From assembly GCA_943908475.1 (NCBI GenBank), contig CALTTG010000013.1, positions 1-64,000 on the forward strand: a DNA stretch of 64,000 nt. Reading direction: 5' to 3'. Positions 41,653 through 50,181 of this stretch are shown piece by piece (position 1 is the stretch's first letter; the number at the start of each line of letters is the position of its first letter). Position numbers and translations under genes: made by a program. The notes beneath the pieces were generated by a model. It saw only the letters and a list, made by a program, of their open reading frames with translations. It was not told the origin of the DNA and ran no database searches. The DNA comes from an uncultured Burkholderiales bacterium (lineage in GTDB: Bacteria; Pseudomonadota; Gammaproteobacteria; Burkholderiales; Burkholderiaceae_C).

Positions 41653-43887
41653 TCAGGACGCTTGAGGGCCCAGAGGCGTGGGGCTGTTCAGGCCCGCAAA
41701 CTCGCTGTCGATGCGAGGCAGTGGCCTGAGTTGCTGATCGCGCAGCCATTCATTGATCTCGGCGGCAGGCATCGGGCGGGCAAACAAAAAGCCCTGGCAG
41801 ATCTGGCAACCCAGGTGGTAGAGCACTTCCATCTGGTTGACCTGTTCCACGCCTTCGGCAATCACCCGCAGGCCCAAGGCCCTGGCCAGGGCAATGATGG
41901 CCGAGACCACCGCCGTGCTCTGAGGGGTGGTGCCCAGGTCACGCACGAAGGAGCGGTCGATCTTCAATTCGCTGATCGGCAATGAGGTGAGGTAGGCCAG
42001 CGAGGAGTACCCAGTGCCGAAGTCGTCGATGGAGATCTCGGTGCCCAGGGCATTGAGTTTATGCAGCGAGGGCACGACGCCCTGCAAGTCCTTCATCAGC
42101 CCGGTTTCGGTGATTTCCAGCTCGATCTGGTGGGGCGCCACCTGTTCTTCCGACAGGATTTGCATCACCACCTCGACCAGGTCTGCTCGGTCAAAGAGCC
42201 GGCTGGGGATGTTCACGGCCACCGTCACGTCGAGACCATGCTGGGTGTGCCAGGCGCGCACCTGACGCGCCGCCTCGCGAATGGCCCACAGGCTCATGTC
42301 GCTGATGAGGCCGGTGGTTTCGGCCAGGGGAATGAAGTCGGCTGGCGAAATCAGCTGGCCGTCGCGAACCCATCGCATGAGGGCTTCTGCCCCCACCATC
42401 TGGCTGGTGCGCACGTCGATCTTGGGCTGGTAGTACAGCACCAACTCATTGCGCTCCATGGCCTTGTGCAGGGCGGTGTCGAGGTCCAGGCGAACACGGC
42501 CCTTGCTGGCCAGTTGCCGGTCGTAGAGCATGGTCGAATTGCGCCCTTGGGCCTTGGCCATGTCCATGGCCACGTCGGCATTGCGAAGCACATCGGCCAC
42601 GCTGTGACCATCGGCGGGATAGCAGGCGATGCCAGCGCTCGCCGTGATGAAGCACTCTTGGCCTGCGGCCATCATGGGTGCGCGCAGGTGTTCCAACACC
42701 CGGTGGGCCACTTCCAGGGCCTCGCTGCTGTCGTGGATTTCCGGCAGCAAAATCACGAACTCGTCGGCACCCAACCGCCCCACGGCTTCGAGCGTTCGGT
42801 GGCTGCGGTGGTTGTGGGCGTCGAACATGCCGCTGTCCATCACCTGTTCGCAATGCTTGACGCATCCACGAATGCGACGCGCCACTTCGATCAACAATTC
42901 GTCGCCGGCGGTGTGGCCCAGGTTTTCGTTGATGACCTTGAAGCGGTCCAGGCCCACCTGGATGAGGGCCATGCCATGGTTCAGTCGCTTGGCATGCTCG
43001 ATGGCGCGTTCACTGCGCCAGAACAGCTGGCGGCGATTGGGCAAGCCCGTGAGCACGTCGAAATTGGCCAGTTGCTGGATCTTGTCCTCGGCCATGCGAC
43101 GGTCGGTGACGTCTTGCACGATGCCGGTGTAACCGATGATGCTGGCCAGCTCGTTGAATTCGGGCTCGGCTTCAATGTGCAGCATGCGGGCACGCCCATC
43201 GGCCAGGGTGACCTCGACATCGCAGCACAACACGGTGCCGTGGTTGAGCACATCGCGCAGGATGCGGATGAATCCCACCTGATCTTCGGTGCTCATCATG
43301 CGCAAGACATGGCGCAGGCTGGGGCGGTCCGAGGGGCCCATGCCCAACACGCGCAGGCCTTCGGTGGAGAATGCGACCCGGTGGCTGCCATCGCGTCGCC
43401 AGTCGAAGCTGCCCATGCGAGCGAGGTCTTGGGCGCGGGCCAGTTTGGCCTTGGAGCGCTCCAGTTCATGGCGGGTGCGTGAGGCACGCAGCAAGTAACG
43501 CAAACGGCCGGCCAACAGGCTCCATTGGTTGCACTTGACGAAAAAGTCGGTCGCGCCCACTTCGTACGCGCGATTGATCGACGCTTCGTCATCCAAGCCG
43601 GTCAGCATCAACACGGGGATGGACTCGTAGCCCGGAATGGTGCGCATTTCGTAGCAGGTCTCGAAGCCATCGAGGCCGGGCATGACGGCATCGAGCACCA
43701 CGACGTCAGGGAACCACTCGCCGATTTGTCTCAGGGCGTCCTCACCCGAGGCGCACTCGGTGATGGAAAAACCGCGCTCACGCAATGCAATCGAGGTGAG
43801 CAGGAGGTTGACCTCGTCGTCGTCCACCAGCAGCACCCGGGGGGGCTGCTCCAGCTCCTCATCCTCGAAAGGCGCGTAATGCGTCAT
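41653..43887 (-). CDS. Response regulator with PAS, GGDEF and EAL domains
   Basis: The 744-residue protein has a receiver domain (VLLVDDDEVN near residue 18, phospho-acceptor Asp in VVVLDAVMPGLDG near residue 66). A PAS-like domain follows (about 160-275), then a GGDEF domain whose motif is changed to GADEF (LGADEFVILL), and an EAL domain. The EAL domain has EALMRW, ITETGLMKD, DDFGTGYSS and AEGVE. Cyclase activity is doubtful, while the EAL part looks intact, so net c-di-GMP breakdown is likely. It overlaps the upstream hybrid kinase by 4 bp, which marks that kinase as its probable phosphodonor. Confidence 0.93.
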   Translation of the reverse strand: MTHYAPFEDEELEQPPRVLLVDDDEVNLLLTSIALRERGFSITECASGEDALRQIGEWFPDVVVLDAVMPGLDGFETCYEMRTIPGYESIPVLMLTGLDDEASINRAYEVGATDFFVKCNQWSLLAGRLRYLLRASRTRHELERSKAKLARAQDLARMGSFDWRRDGSHRVAFSTEGLRVLGMGPSDRPSLRHVLRMMSTEDQVGFIRILRDVLNHGTVLCCDVEVTLADGRARMLHIEAEPEFNELASIIGYTGIVQDVTDRRMAEDKIQQLANFDVLTGLPNRRQLFWRSERAIEHAKRLNHGMALIQVGLDRFKVINENLGHTAGDELLIEVARRIRGCVKHCEQVMDSGMFDAHNHRSHRTLEAVGRLGADEFVILLPEIHDSSEALEVAHRVLEHLRAPMMAAGQECFITASAGIACYPADGHSVADVLRNADVAMDMAKAQGRNSTMLYDRQLASKGRVRLDLDTALHKAMERNELVLYYQPKIDVRTSQMVGAEALMRWVRDGQLISPADFIPLAETTGLISDMSLWAIREAARQVRAWHTQHGLDVTVAVNIPSRLFDRADLVEVVMQILSEEQVAPHQIELEITETGLMKDLQGVVPSLHKLNALGTEISIDDFGTGYSSLAYLTSLPISELKIDRSFVRDLGTTPQSTAVVSAIIALARALGLRVIAEGVEQVNQMEVLYHLGCQICQGFLFARPMPAAEINEWLRDQQLRPLPRIDSEFAGLNSPTPLGPQAS

Positions 43888-46800
43888 CGAGTGGCCTCCG
43901 CGAGTGAAGGCAGCGCCGCCAGCACAGTGCGGGCTTCGTGGTGCAGGCGCTGGATCATCTCGGTCAAGTCCTCTCCTGTTTCCTCTCGGATGGCGTTCTC
44001 GATTTCGACACAGGCTTGCGATAACTTGAGGGCCCCCAGGTTGGCCGAGGACGACTTCAGGGTGTGGGCGACATCGCGGATGGTCCGGGCATCCTGGCTC
44101 TGCTGCGCAGCATCCAGTTGTGCCAGGTATTTGTCCACCGACGATGCGAACATCTTCGTCACCCTTTCGATCAGTGCGTTGTGGCCCGAGGGATCCAGTT
44201 CCACCAGACGTTGTACCGCAATTTCGTCAAATACTTCACGCCAATTGGCTGTTTGAGCGTTCTGTGTCGACATGGCGGGTGTGGAGTTCGAGGGGTGTGT
44301 CGGTTCAGACACAGGGACATCTGGGGGCGTGGTCCGAATGGAGGGGTCGCCATTCGGCACTTTGGCATTCGAAGAATGCATCACAGTTTGCAGCACCTTG
44401 GCGAGTTGATGCATCCGGAATGGCTTGGATAAGTAGGCATCAAAACCACAGGCCAGGAATCGATGATCATCGCCCTCCAGGGCATTGGCCGTCACCGCGA
44501 CCACCGGGGTTTGTGGCGGCGTGGTGAACTTGAAGCGCAGGTGCCGGTTGTGCCGGAACACCTGCAGGGCTTCGGTGCCGTCCATGCCCGGCATCTGAAT
44601 GTCCATCAGGACCACGTCGAAGGTGTCCTGGGTGAGCTTGCGCAGCCCCTCCATGGCCGAGCCGGCCAGGGTCGCGCGGCAGCCCAGCTTGGCCAGCATT
44701 TGGTGGCACAACTCTTGGTTGATTTGGTTGTCTTCGACCACCAGCACGTTCAATTTCAGCCGGGGCAGTTCGGCTTGTGGCGTGGCCATGTCGGCAGACA
44801 GTCCCAACAACGCCTGCCGGAGTTCGATTTTTCGCAGGGGCTTGGCCAGAAAACGCTCGTAGCCGGCATCGTGCGCTTGCCGCACGTCGTCGACCGAACT
44901 GATGGACGACAGCATCACCATCTTGAGCGCCTGGTAGCGGCCAGAGGCCTTCAAGGCTTTGGCGAAGGCCATGCCGTCCATGCGCGGCATCTTCATGTCC
45001 ACCAGGGCCAGGTCGATGTCGAGGTCGTGGGGGGCTGCCAGCAGGAGATCCAAGGCCTCCTGGCCATCGCTGGCGCGGGTGACCTGCATGCCCCAGGCGC
45101 TCAACAGGTTCTCGATCACGGTGAGGTTGGTCGCGTTGTCGTCCACCACCAGCACATGCATCGCCGGGAGGTCGGACTCATCGAGCATGCCGAATTGCGA
45201 CACGCCGTCGGCCACTTGAACGGGCAGGGTGAAGGTGAATTCGGAGCCCACGCCCGGCGCGCTGTGCACTTCGATGTCGCCGCCCATCAGTGTCACCAGT
45301 TGTTTGCAGATGGCCAGTCCCAGGCCGGTGCCGCCATAGCGCCGCGACAAGCCCGCATTGGCTTGCATGAAGGCCTGAAACAGCCGGGGCAGCACATCCG
45401 ACTGAATGCCGATGCCGGTGTCTCGCACACTGATGGCCAGCATCACCGTGTCGCCCACCTCTTGCTCGGCGAACACGGGCCCCTCTTGGGCCCGGCCGAT
45501 GCTGACCACGACCTCGCCCGACTCGGTGAACTTGATGGCGTTGCCAATCAGGTTGGTCAGCACTTGTTGCAGCCGCAAGGAGTCGGCATGCACCTGGCTG
45601 GGCAACCCGGGCTCCACATGGGCCGTGATTTCGATGCCTTTTTCGTGGGCCCGCGGTGCCAGCAGCTCCAAGGTGTCGTCCAGCAGGGTCTGCAGCGAAA
45701 AATCGACCGGCGCCAGCTCTTGCCGACCCGCTTCGATCTTGGAGAAATCCAGGATGTCGTTGATGATCTCCAGCAGCGACTCACCCGAGCGGAACACCAC
45801 CTGGGCCTGCTTGCGTTGTGATGCCGTGAGCTGTGAGCTCAGCAGCAACTCCGTCATGCCCAGGATGGCGTTCATGGGCGTTCTGATCTCATGGCTCATG
45901 CTGGCCATGAACTGGCTTTTCGCCTGGCTGGCGTTCTCGGCCACGTCGCGGGCGCGTTGCAATTCATCGGAGCGCTCTCGCTCGTCGGTGACGTCCGAGA
46001 CCAGGCCATAAATGCGCAATTGCCCATCGTCGAGGCGGCGTGAGCGTGTCCGACGTCGCACCCACCTCAGCCCTTTGAGCGGGTGCTGGATCCGAACGAT
46101 CACGTCAGTGGGCGCCTGCCGGTCGCACTGGTGGTCCGCATCCAGCAAGGTCGGTCGATCGGCTGCCAGCACCAGGCTCAGGAAGTGTTCGTGGTGGCTG
46201 TGAGGGCCGTTTTGAGAGAGCCCAAACAAGTCGCCCATCCGTGGGCTTTGGTAGGTGATGTGCTGGTGTCCCGCCGTGGCCACGTAGACGCCATCGTCCA
46301 TCGATTCGACCAGCTCGCGGAAACGTCGCTCAGACTCCTCCAGGTCGGCGGTGGCTTGACGCGTCTGTGTGATGTCCCGGGCGAGGGTGATCAACAAACG
46401 GGGTGAGCCGTCGGCATGCCGCAGGGCGAAGTGGCGTGCATTGACCACGCGCTTGCCTTGTGCGGTGGGCCACTCGAAGTCGTGTTCGATCGTGACGCCC
46501 GACTGGAGCGCTTCGCGCATGCGGGGCTCTACAGCGTGCCTCACGTCGGGGCCGATGATGTCTGACAGCGGATGCTTGAGCACATCTTCGGTCTTGAGCT
46601 CAAGCTCGTGCTCGGTGAAGCGGTTGATGGCCACGATGGAGAAGTCCTGGGGGTCCATCACCAGCAGGCTGACGGGCAAGTTGCCCATCAGGGCCTCCAG
46701 GAACTCCTTTTCCTGCTGCTGGATGTGCTCGGTGTGTTTGCGCTGGCTGATGTCATTGAACAGGCACACATACTGGCCCTTGCCCCCTGCCTCGCCCAGG

Positions 46801-47915
46801 GTCACGATGGCATCGAGCTCGACCCATGGCATGTGACGCGATTCGCCGGTCAGGCGAGTGTCTTCGTAGTGAACGCGAAACGGTCCGCCGGCGTGGAGGT
46901 GGGCCTGAATTTGCTGCGCGATCGCTTGCCCCGGCGCGCTGTGTTCGAACAGGCTCGGCAACTTGCGCCCCAGCACATCACTGGCAGGCCACCCCGTCAG
47001 CTCGGTGAACATGGGGTTGACCCACTCCACCACCCCGTCGCTGTCCAGCAAGGCCACGCCGCTGGAGATGCGCGAGGCCACGAGGCCGAGGCGGCCCAGG
47101 TGTTCGGCGCTGTCGGCCGCGCGGTGCAGGCCCTCGTCACGCTGCGCCACAAACCCGAGCTGAACCACGGCCAGTTGCAACAGCAGGTGGCTCTCGGTGC
47201 TCAGTGGGGCCGGGTCGATGTACTCCAGGATGGCCAAGGGTTGCTGCCCCACGAACAGAGGAACGGCCAGGATCTGCCGTGCTTTTTCGGCTCGCCAGGG
47301 CGTGGTGTGCGACACCTTGGACGCATCGTTGGGCATGTCTGCCAAGCAATGCTGGCGCAGGGTCAGCGCCTTGCCGAGCGGTTGATCGTGTGCCACCACC
47401 GGCGCCATCGACGTGGGGTCAATGTGGTCGGCATCCTTGCCTTCGAACTCCCACCAGGGCCTCAGCAGACCACTGTCGCCGTTCCAGTCTTCCACCCGAA
47501 GGCAATGCCATGCCTGAGACCCCAGCACCTGGTGCAGACGACCGCCGACCTGGCTGACCGCCTCAGTCAGGGTGTGAGACTGGTGCGCGATGTCGGCAAT
47601 TTCTTTGCTCAGTTGCAACCAGCGTTGCGGCACCATGCGGATGTCGGGCTGGGTGGCGAGGAGGCCGGGCGCGTCTTGACCGGTTCGAGGCGGCGCGGTC
47701 TCCGGCATCTCGGGCGTGGTGTCGCTTTCGGGAAGGGGCGAACGCATGCCATGACGCAGCAAAAAGCCGGTGGACGCCGCGGCCAAGGTCAATGCCCCCA
47801 CCAGCAACGGGTTCCAGCCCTGGCTCCACGACAGCAGCATGGTCGCGGCCAGCATCAGCCCCGCGGCCAGGGGCGGCCAGAAAATGCGAGAACTCGTTGG
47901 CGTTGGCTGTGACAT
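43884..47915 (-). CDS. Hybrid sensor histidine kinase with GAF/PAS, two receivers and HPt
   Basis: The 1343-residue membrane-anchored hybrid kinase has two membrane segments (about residues 12-60), a GAF-like domain (about 90-265) and three PAS domains (about 280-640). The HisKA box SHEIRTPMNAILGM has His675, and the HATPase motifs RYGGTGLGLAICKQL follow. Two receivers follow (VLVVDDNATN with LALVDMKMPRMDG, then VLVVEDNQIN with VVLMDIQMPGMDG) and a C-terminal HPt domain (VAHTLKSSSANLG). It is a complete phosphorelay in one chain, like BarA/ArcB types. The ATG at 47915 was preferred over a TTG at 47939. It leads the c-di-GMP operon. Confidence 0.94.
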   Translation of the reverse strand: MSQPTPTSSRIFWPPLAAGLMLAATMLLSWSQGWNPLLVGALTLAAASTGFLLRHGMRSPLPESDTTPEMPETAPPRTGQDAPGLLATQPDIRMVPQRWLQLSKEIADIAHQSHTLTEAVSQVGGRLHQVLGSQAWHCLRVEDWNGDSGLLRPWWEFEGKDADHIDPTSMAPVVAHDQPLGKALTLRQHCLADMPNDASKVSHTTPWRAEKARQILAVPLFVGQQPLAILEYIDPAPLSTESHLLLQLAVVQLGFVAQRDEGLHRAADSAEHLGRLGLVASRISSGVALLDSDGVVEWVNPMFTELTGWPASDVLGRKLPSLFEHSAPGQAIAQQIQAHLHAGGPFRVHYEDTRLTGESRHMPWVELDAIVTLGEAGGKGQYVCLFNDISQRKHTEHIQQQEKEFLEALMGNLPVSLLVMDPQDFSIVAINRFTEHELELKTEDVLKHPLSDIIGPDVRHAVEPRMREALQSGVTIEHDFEWPTAQGKRVVNARHFALRHADGSPRLLITLARDITQTRQATADLEESERRFRELVESMDDGVYVATAGHQHITYQSPRMGDLFGLSQNGPHSHHEHFLSLVLAADRPTLLDADHQCDRQAPTDVIVRIQHPLKGLRWVRRRTRSRRLDDGQLRIYGLVSDVTDERERSDELQRARDVAENASQAKSQFMASMSHEIRTPMNAILGMTELLLSSQLTASQRKQAQVVFRSGESLLEIINDILDFSKIEAGRQELAPVDFSLQTLLDDTLELLAPRAHEKGIEITAHVEPGLPSQVHADSLRLQQVLTNLIGNAIKFTESGEVVVSIGRAQEGPVFAEQEVGDTVMLAISVRDTGIGIQSDVLPRLFQAFMQANAGLSRRYGGTGLGLAICKQLVTLMGGDIEVHSAPGVGSEFTFTLPVQVADGVSQFGMLDESDLPAMHVLVVDDNATNLTVIENLLSAWGMQVTRASDGQEALDLLLAAPHDLDIDLALVDMKMPRMDGMAFAKALKASGRYQALKMVMLSSISSVDDVRQAHDAGYERFLAKPLRKIELRQALLGLSADMATPQAELPRLKLNVLVVEDNQINQELCHQMLAKLGCRATLAGSAMEGLRKLTQDTFDVVLMDIQMPGMDGTEALQVFRHNRHLRFKFTTPPQTPVVAVTANALEGDDHRFLACGFDAYLSKPFRMHQLAKVLQTVMHSSNAKVPNGDPSIRTTPPDVPVSEPTHPSNSTPAMSTQNAQTANWREVFDEIAVQRLVELDPSGHNALIERVTKMFASSVDKYLAQLDAAQQSQDARTIRDVAHTLKSSSANLGALKLSQACVEIENAIREETGEDLTEMIQRLHHEARTVLAALPSLAEATR

Positions 47916-48052
47916 CTTCCTGCTTGGCACCGTGGGCAAACCCGCTTCAGTCTGTCACCTGCGAAGGCATACTGCAGACCTCGTACAGGCTTTCGACTCT
48001 AGCGGGTTGAAAAAGAAGACATCCTGCGAAAGAAACCGCTGGAAGGTGTTCA

Positions 48053-48058
48053 TACAAT
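48053..48058 (+). promoter_or_regulatory. TACAAT just before a histidine kinase start
   Basis: TACAAT ends 7 bp before the ATG at 48066. If it is a -10 box the message would begin at or very near the start codon. No ribosome-binding site is visible between them, which fits leaderless translation. No clear -35 box is seen. Confidence 0.35.
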
Positions 48059-48065
48059 CATTTTG

Positions 48066-49460
48066 ATGCACTCGGCCCCCCATCCAACGCCCTCTCACCG
48101 CCGGTTTCAACCGGTGGCTTCATTGTGGCCCTGGCTGCTGCTGGCGTCTGTCACTTTGACAGGGCTGCTCGCCACGGTTGTGTGGGCGCCCATGGCCGTG
48201 ACCGTTGTATTTTTGCTGACGATGGGCGCGGTGGCCCTGGGGATGATCCGGTTGATCGCGGTGGCAGGTCCGGGCACAGCGCCCTCGGCCTCGACCATGG
48301 CAACCGGTGTGCCCGATCAGTTCTGGACGGACTGGCTGGACGGCTGGTATTGGCAGACCGATGCCCAGGGCGTGGTGGTGGTGTTCAAGCCGCCCGCAGG
48401 CGCGCCGGCCACCCACTGGCATCTGGCGGCTGAGCTCACCGCCGGACGCCGCGTGTTGTGGGAGTTGGTCGACGGCATGCCCAAAGAACAGCTGCGTCAG
48501 CAGTTGCTGGCACAAGGTGGGGTGGAGGTTCCTGAGCTGCCCTGGCCCTTCGAGTCGGTGTGGTCCCAGGGTAGGCGGGCCGAGGCGGTGTCGAGCCGGT
48601 GTGTGGGCGTGCCTCGCCGAGATGCTCAGGGGCAGTGCCTCGGCCACCACGGCGTCTGGCAGGTTCTCGAGCCTGCGCCAGTGGCGCGCGTCGAACCCGA
48701 GACTGCCGCGGTCGACGAGGCCACGGAGGCGGCACAAGCCTCCCTGCGCTACGCGCTGTCGCACGACTTGCGGGCGCCGATCCGGGTGGTGGATGGCTTC
48801 GCTCGCATCCTCAAGGAAGACTACGCCAGCTCACTCGACCGCATGGGCCGAGACCATGTCGAGCGCATTTTGTCGGCAGCACAGCGCATGAACGGAATGA
48901 TCGACGCGGTGCTGGATCAGGCCAGCTTGTCGAAAGCGCCCCTTCAGTTGGCACCCGTCGACTTCTCAGCCCTGGCTCAGGACATTGCCAATGAGCTGGT
49001 GACGTGCCGAGCTCCCCGCGCCGATGGGACGCCGCTGCCCGACGTCCGCGTCGAAATCGCACCGGGCATGCAGGGCTCGGCCGACGAGGCCTTGGTGCGC
49101 CGCCTGTTCGAAAACCTGATCGGCAACGCCCTGAAGTACAGCCAGAAGGTGGCCAGTCCCCAATTGACGGTGGGCGTCGTGCCCGCGACCAACCCCGTGG
49201 TTTACTTTGTCAAGGACAACGGGGCAGGTTTCGACATGAAACACGCCGACAAGCTCTTTGGCCTGTTTCAGCGCTTGCACAGTGCCCGTGAGTTTCCCGG
49301 GACCGGTGTGGGCCTGGCCAGCGTCAACAACATCGTGCGACGCCACGGCGGTCAGGTCTGGGCCGAGAGCGCGCCGGGCGAGGGCGCTTGTTTTTACTTC
49401 ACCCTGAACCCGTTCAGTGGTCAGGTGGTCACAGCGTCAGCCCAAAGCACCAAGGCCTGA
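48066..49460 (+). CDS. Membrane sensor histidine kinase, phytochrome-type HisKA
   Basis: The 464-residue protein has two membrane segments close to the N terminus (about residues 20-65) and a PAS-like domain that is poorly conserved (about 75-205). A kinase core follows with SHDLRAPIRVVDGF (His233), ENLIGNALKYS near residue 355, VKDNGAGFDM and PGTGVGLASVNNIVRRHGG. The SHDLRAP form and GVGLASV box are typical of kinases related to bacteriophytochrome kinases. No response regulator is next to it on the same strand. Its last 24 bp overlap the convergent ANTAR regulator gene. Confidence 0.9.
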   Translation: MHSAPHPTPSHRRFQPVASLWPWLLLASVTLTGLLATVVWAPMAVTVVFLLTMGAVALGMIRLIAVAGPGTAPSASTMATGVPDQFWTDWLDGWYWQTDAQGVVVVFKPPAGAPATHWHLAAELTAGRRVLWELVDGMPKEQLRQQLLAQGGVEVPELPWPFESVWSQGRRAEAVSSRCVGVPRRDAQGQCLGHHGVWQVLEPAPVARVEPETAAVDEATEAAQASLRYALSHDLRAPIRVVDGFARILKEDYASSLDRMGRDHVERILSAAQRMNGMIDAVLDQASLSKAPLQLAPVDFSALAQDIANELVTCRAPRADGTPLPDVRVEIAPGMQGSADEALVRRLFENLIGNALKYSQKVASPQLTVGVVPATNPVVYFVKDNGAGFDMKHADKLFGLFQRLHSAREFPGTGVGLASVNNIVRRHGGQVWAESAPGEGACFYFTLNPFSGQVVTASAQSTKA

Positions 49461-50087
49461 CAGCACTTCCTGAGCGTGCACCACACGCTCGGCCAAGGCC
49501 TGCAGGGTGCGTGATTCTTGCCTGGCCTGGTTCTGCAGGCGGCTCAAGGCCTGCGCGGCATCCAGCGAGTGGCGATGCATCACGATGCCGATCGCCACGG
49601 CGATGGTCTGCCGCGTCGGGTCAGCCTCGGGTGCAGATGCGTCGGCCGAGCCGCCAGTGGACGGGGCTTCGGTGGCGGGCGCGGCAGCGGTCTGTCCACG
49701 CTCGCTCGTCAGCCCTCGGCTGGCAAATGCGGCCTCGACAGCGGGCACGATCTGCTTGACGTCCAGCGGCTTGACCAGGTACGTCACCGCACCCAAGGCC
49801 TTGACCTGAGCGATGGTGGCCTCGTCGGAGAAAGCCGACAAGAACATGAAGGGGATCTGGCAATACTCGCGCAGGTAGGCGGCCACATCGAAGCCGGTTT
49901 TCCCCTCCATGCGGATGTCGAGCAATGCCAGGTCGGGTTTGTGTTGCCTGGCCAAGAGGATGGCGTCGTCGCCGTTGTCGGCATCGATCACGTCGAAGCC
50001 GGCTTGGCTGAGTCCGTGCGTGACGGTGGCGAGCACGAGCCGGTCATCGTCAACGACGAGCACTTTGCCTTTGTTGCGTCCAGTCAT
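49437..50087 (-). CDS. ANTAR-domain response regulator
   Basis: The 216-residue protein has an N-terminal receiver (KVLVVDDDRLVLATV, phospho-acceptor in LALLDIRMEGKTG, Lys in YLVKPL). An Ala/Ser-rich linker leads to a C-terminal ANTAR domain (IAVAIGIVMHRHSLDAAQALSRLQ near residues 160-185). ANTAR proteins bind paired hairpins in nascent RNA and prevent termination. The ATG at 50087 starts the receiver normally; a GTG at 50126 is in frame. It lies 94 bp downstream of a HisKA_2-type kinase, its probable partner. Its 3' end overlaps that of the convergent kinase gene. Confidence 0.92.
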   Translation of the reverse strand: MTGRNKGKVLVVDDDRLVLATVTHGLSQAGFDVIDADNGDDAILLARQHKPDLALLDIRMEGKTGFDVAAYLREYCQIPFMFLSAFSDEATIAQVKALGAVTYLVKPLDVKQIVPAVEAAFASRGLTSERGQTAAAPATEAPSTGGSADASAPEADPTRQTIAVAIGIVMHRHSLDAAQALSRLQNQARQESRTLQALAERVVHAQEVLSGLGALG

Positions 50088-50181
50088 GTCGATGCGGGCA
50101 TCCTGTGACGCCTGCTCGGACGCCACGGTGGTTATGGGTTTTATAGTTTAACGGTCGGCATTCTGGGGCGGGCCGATCCCT

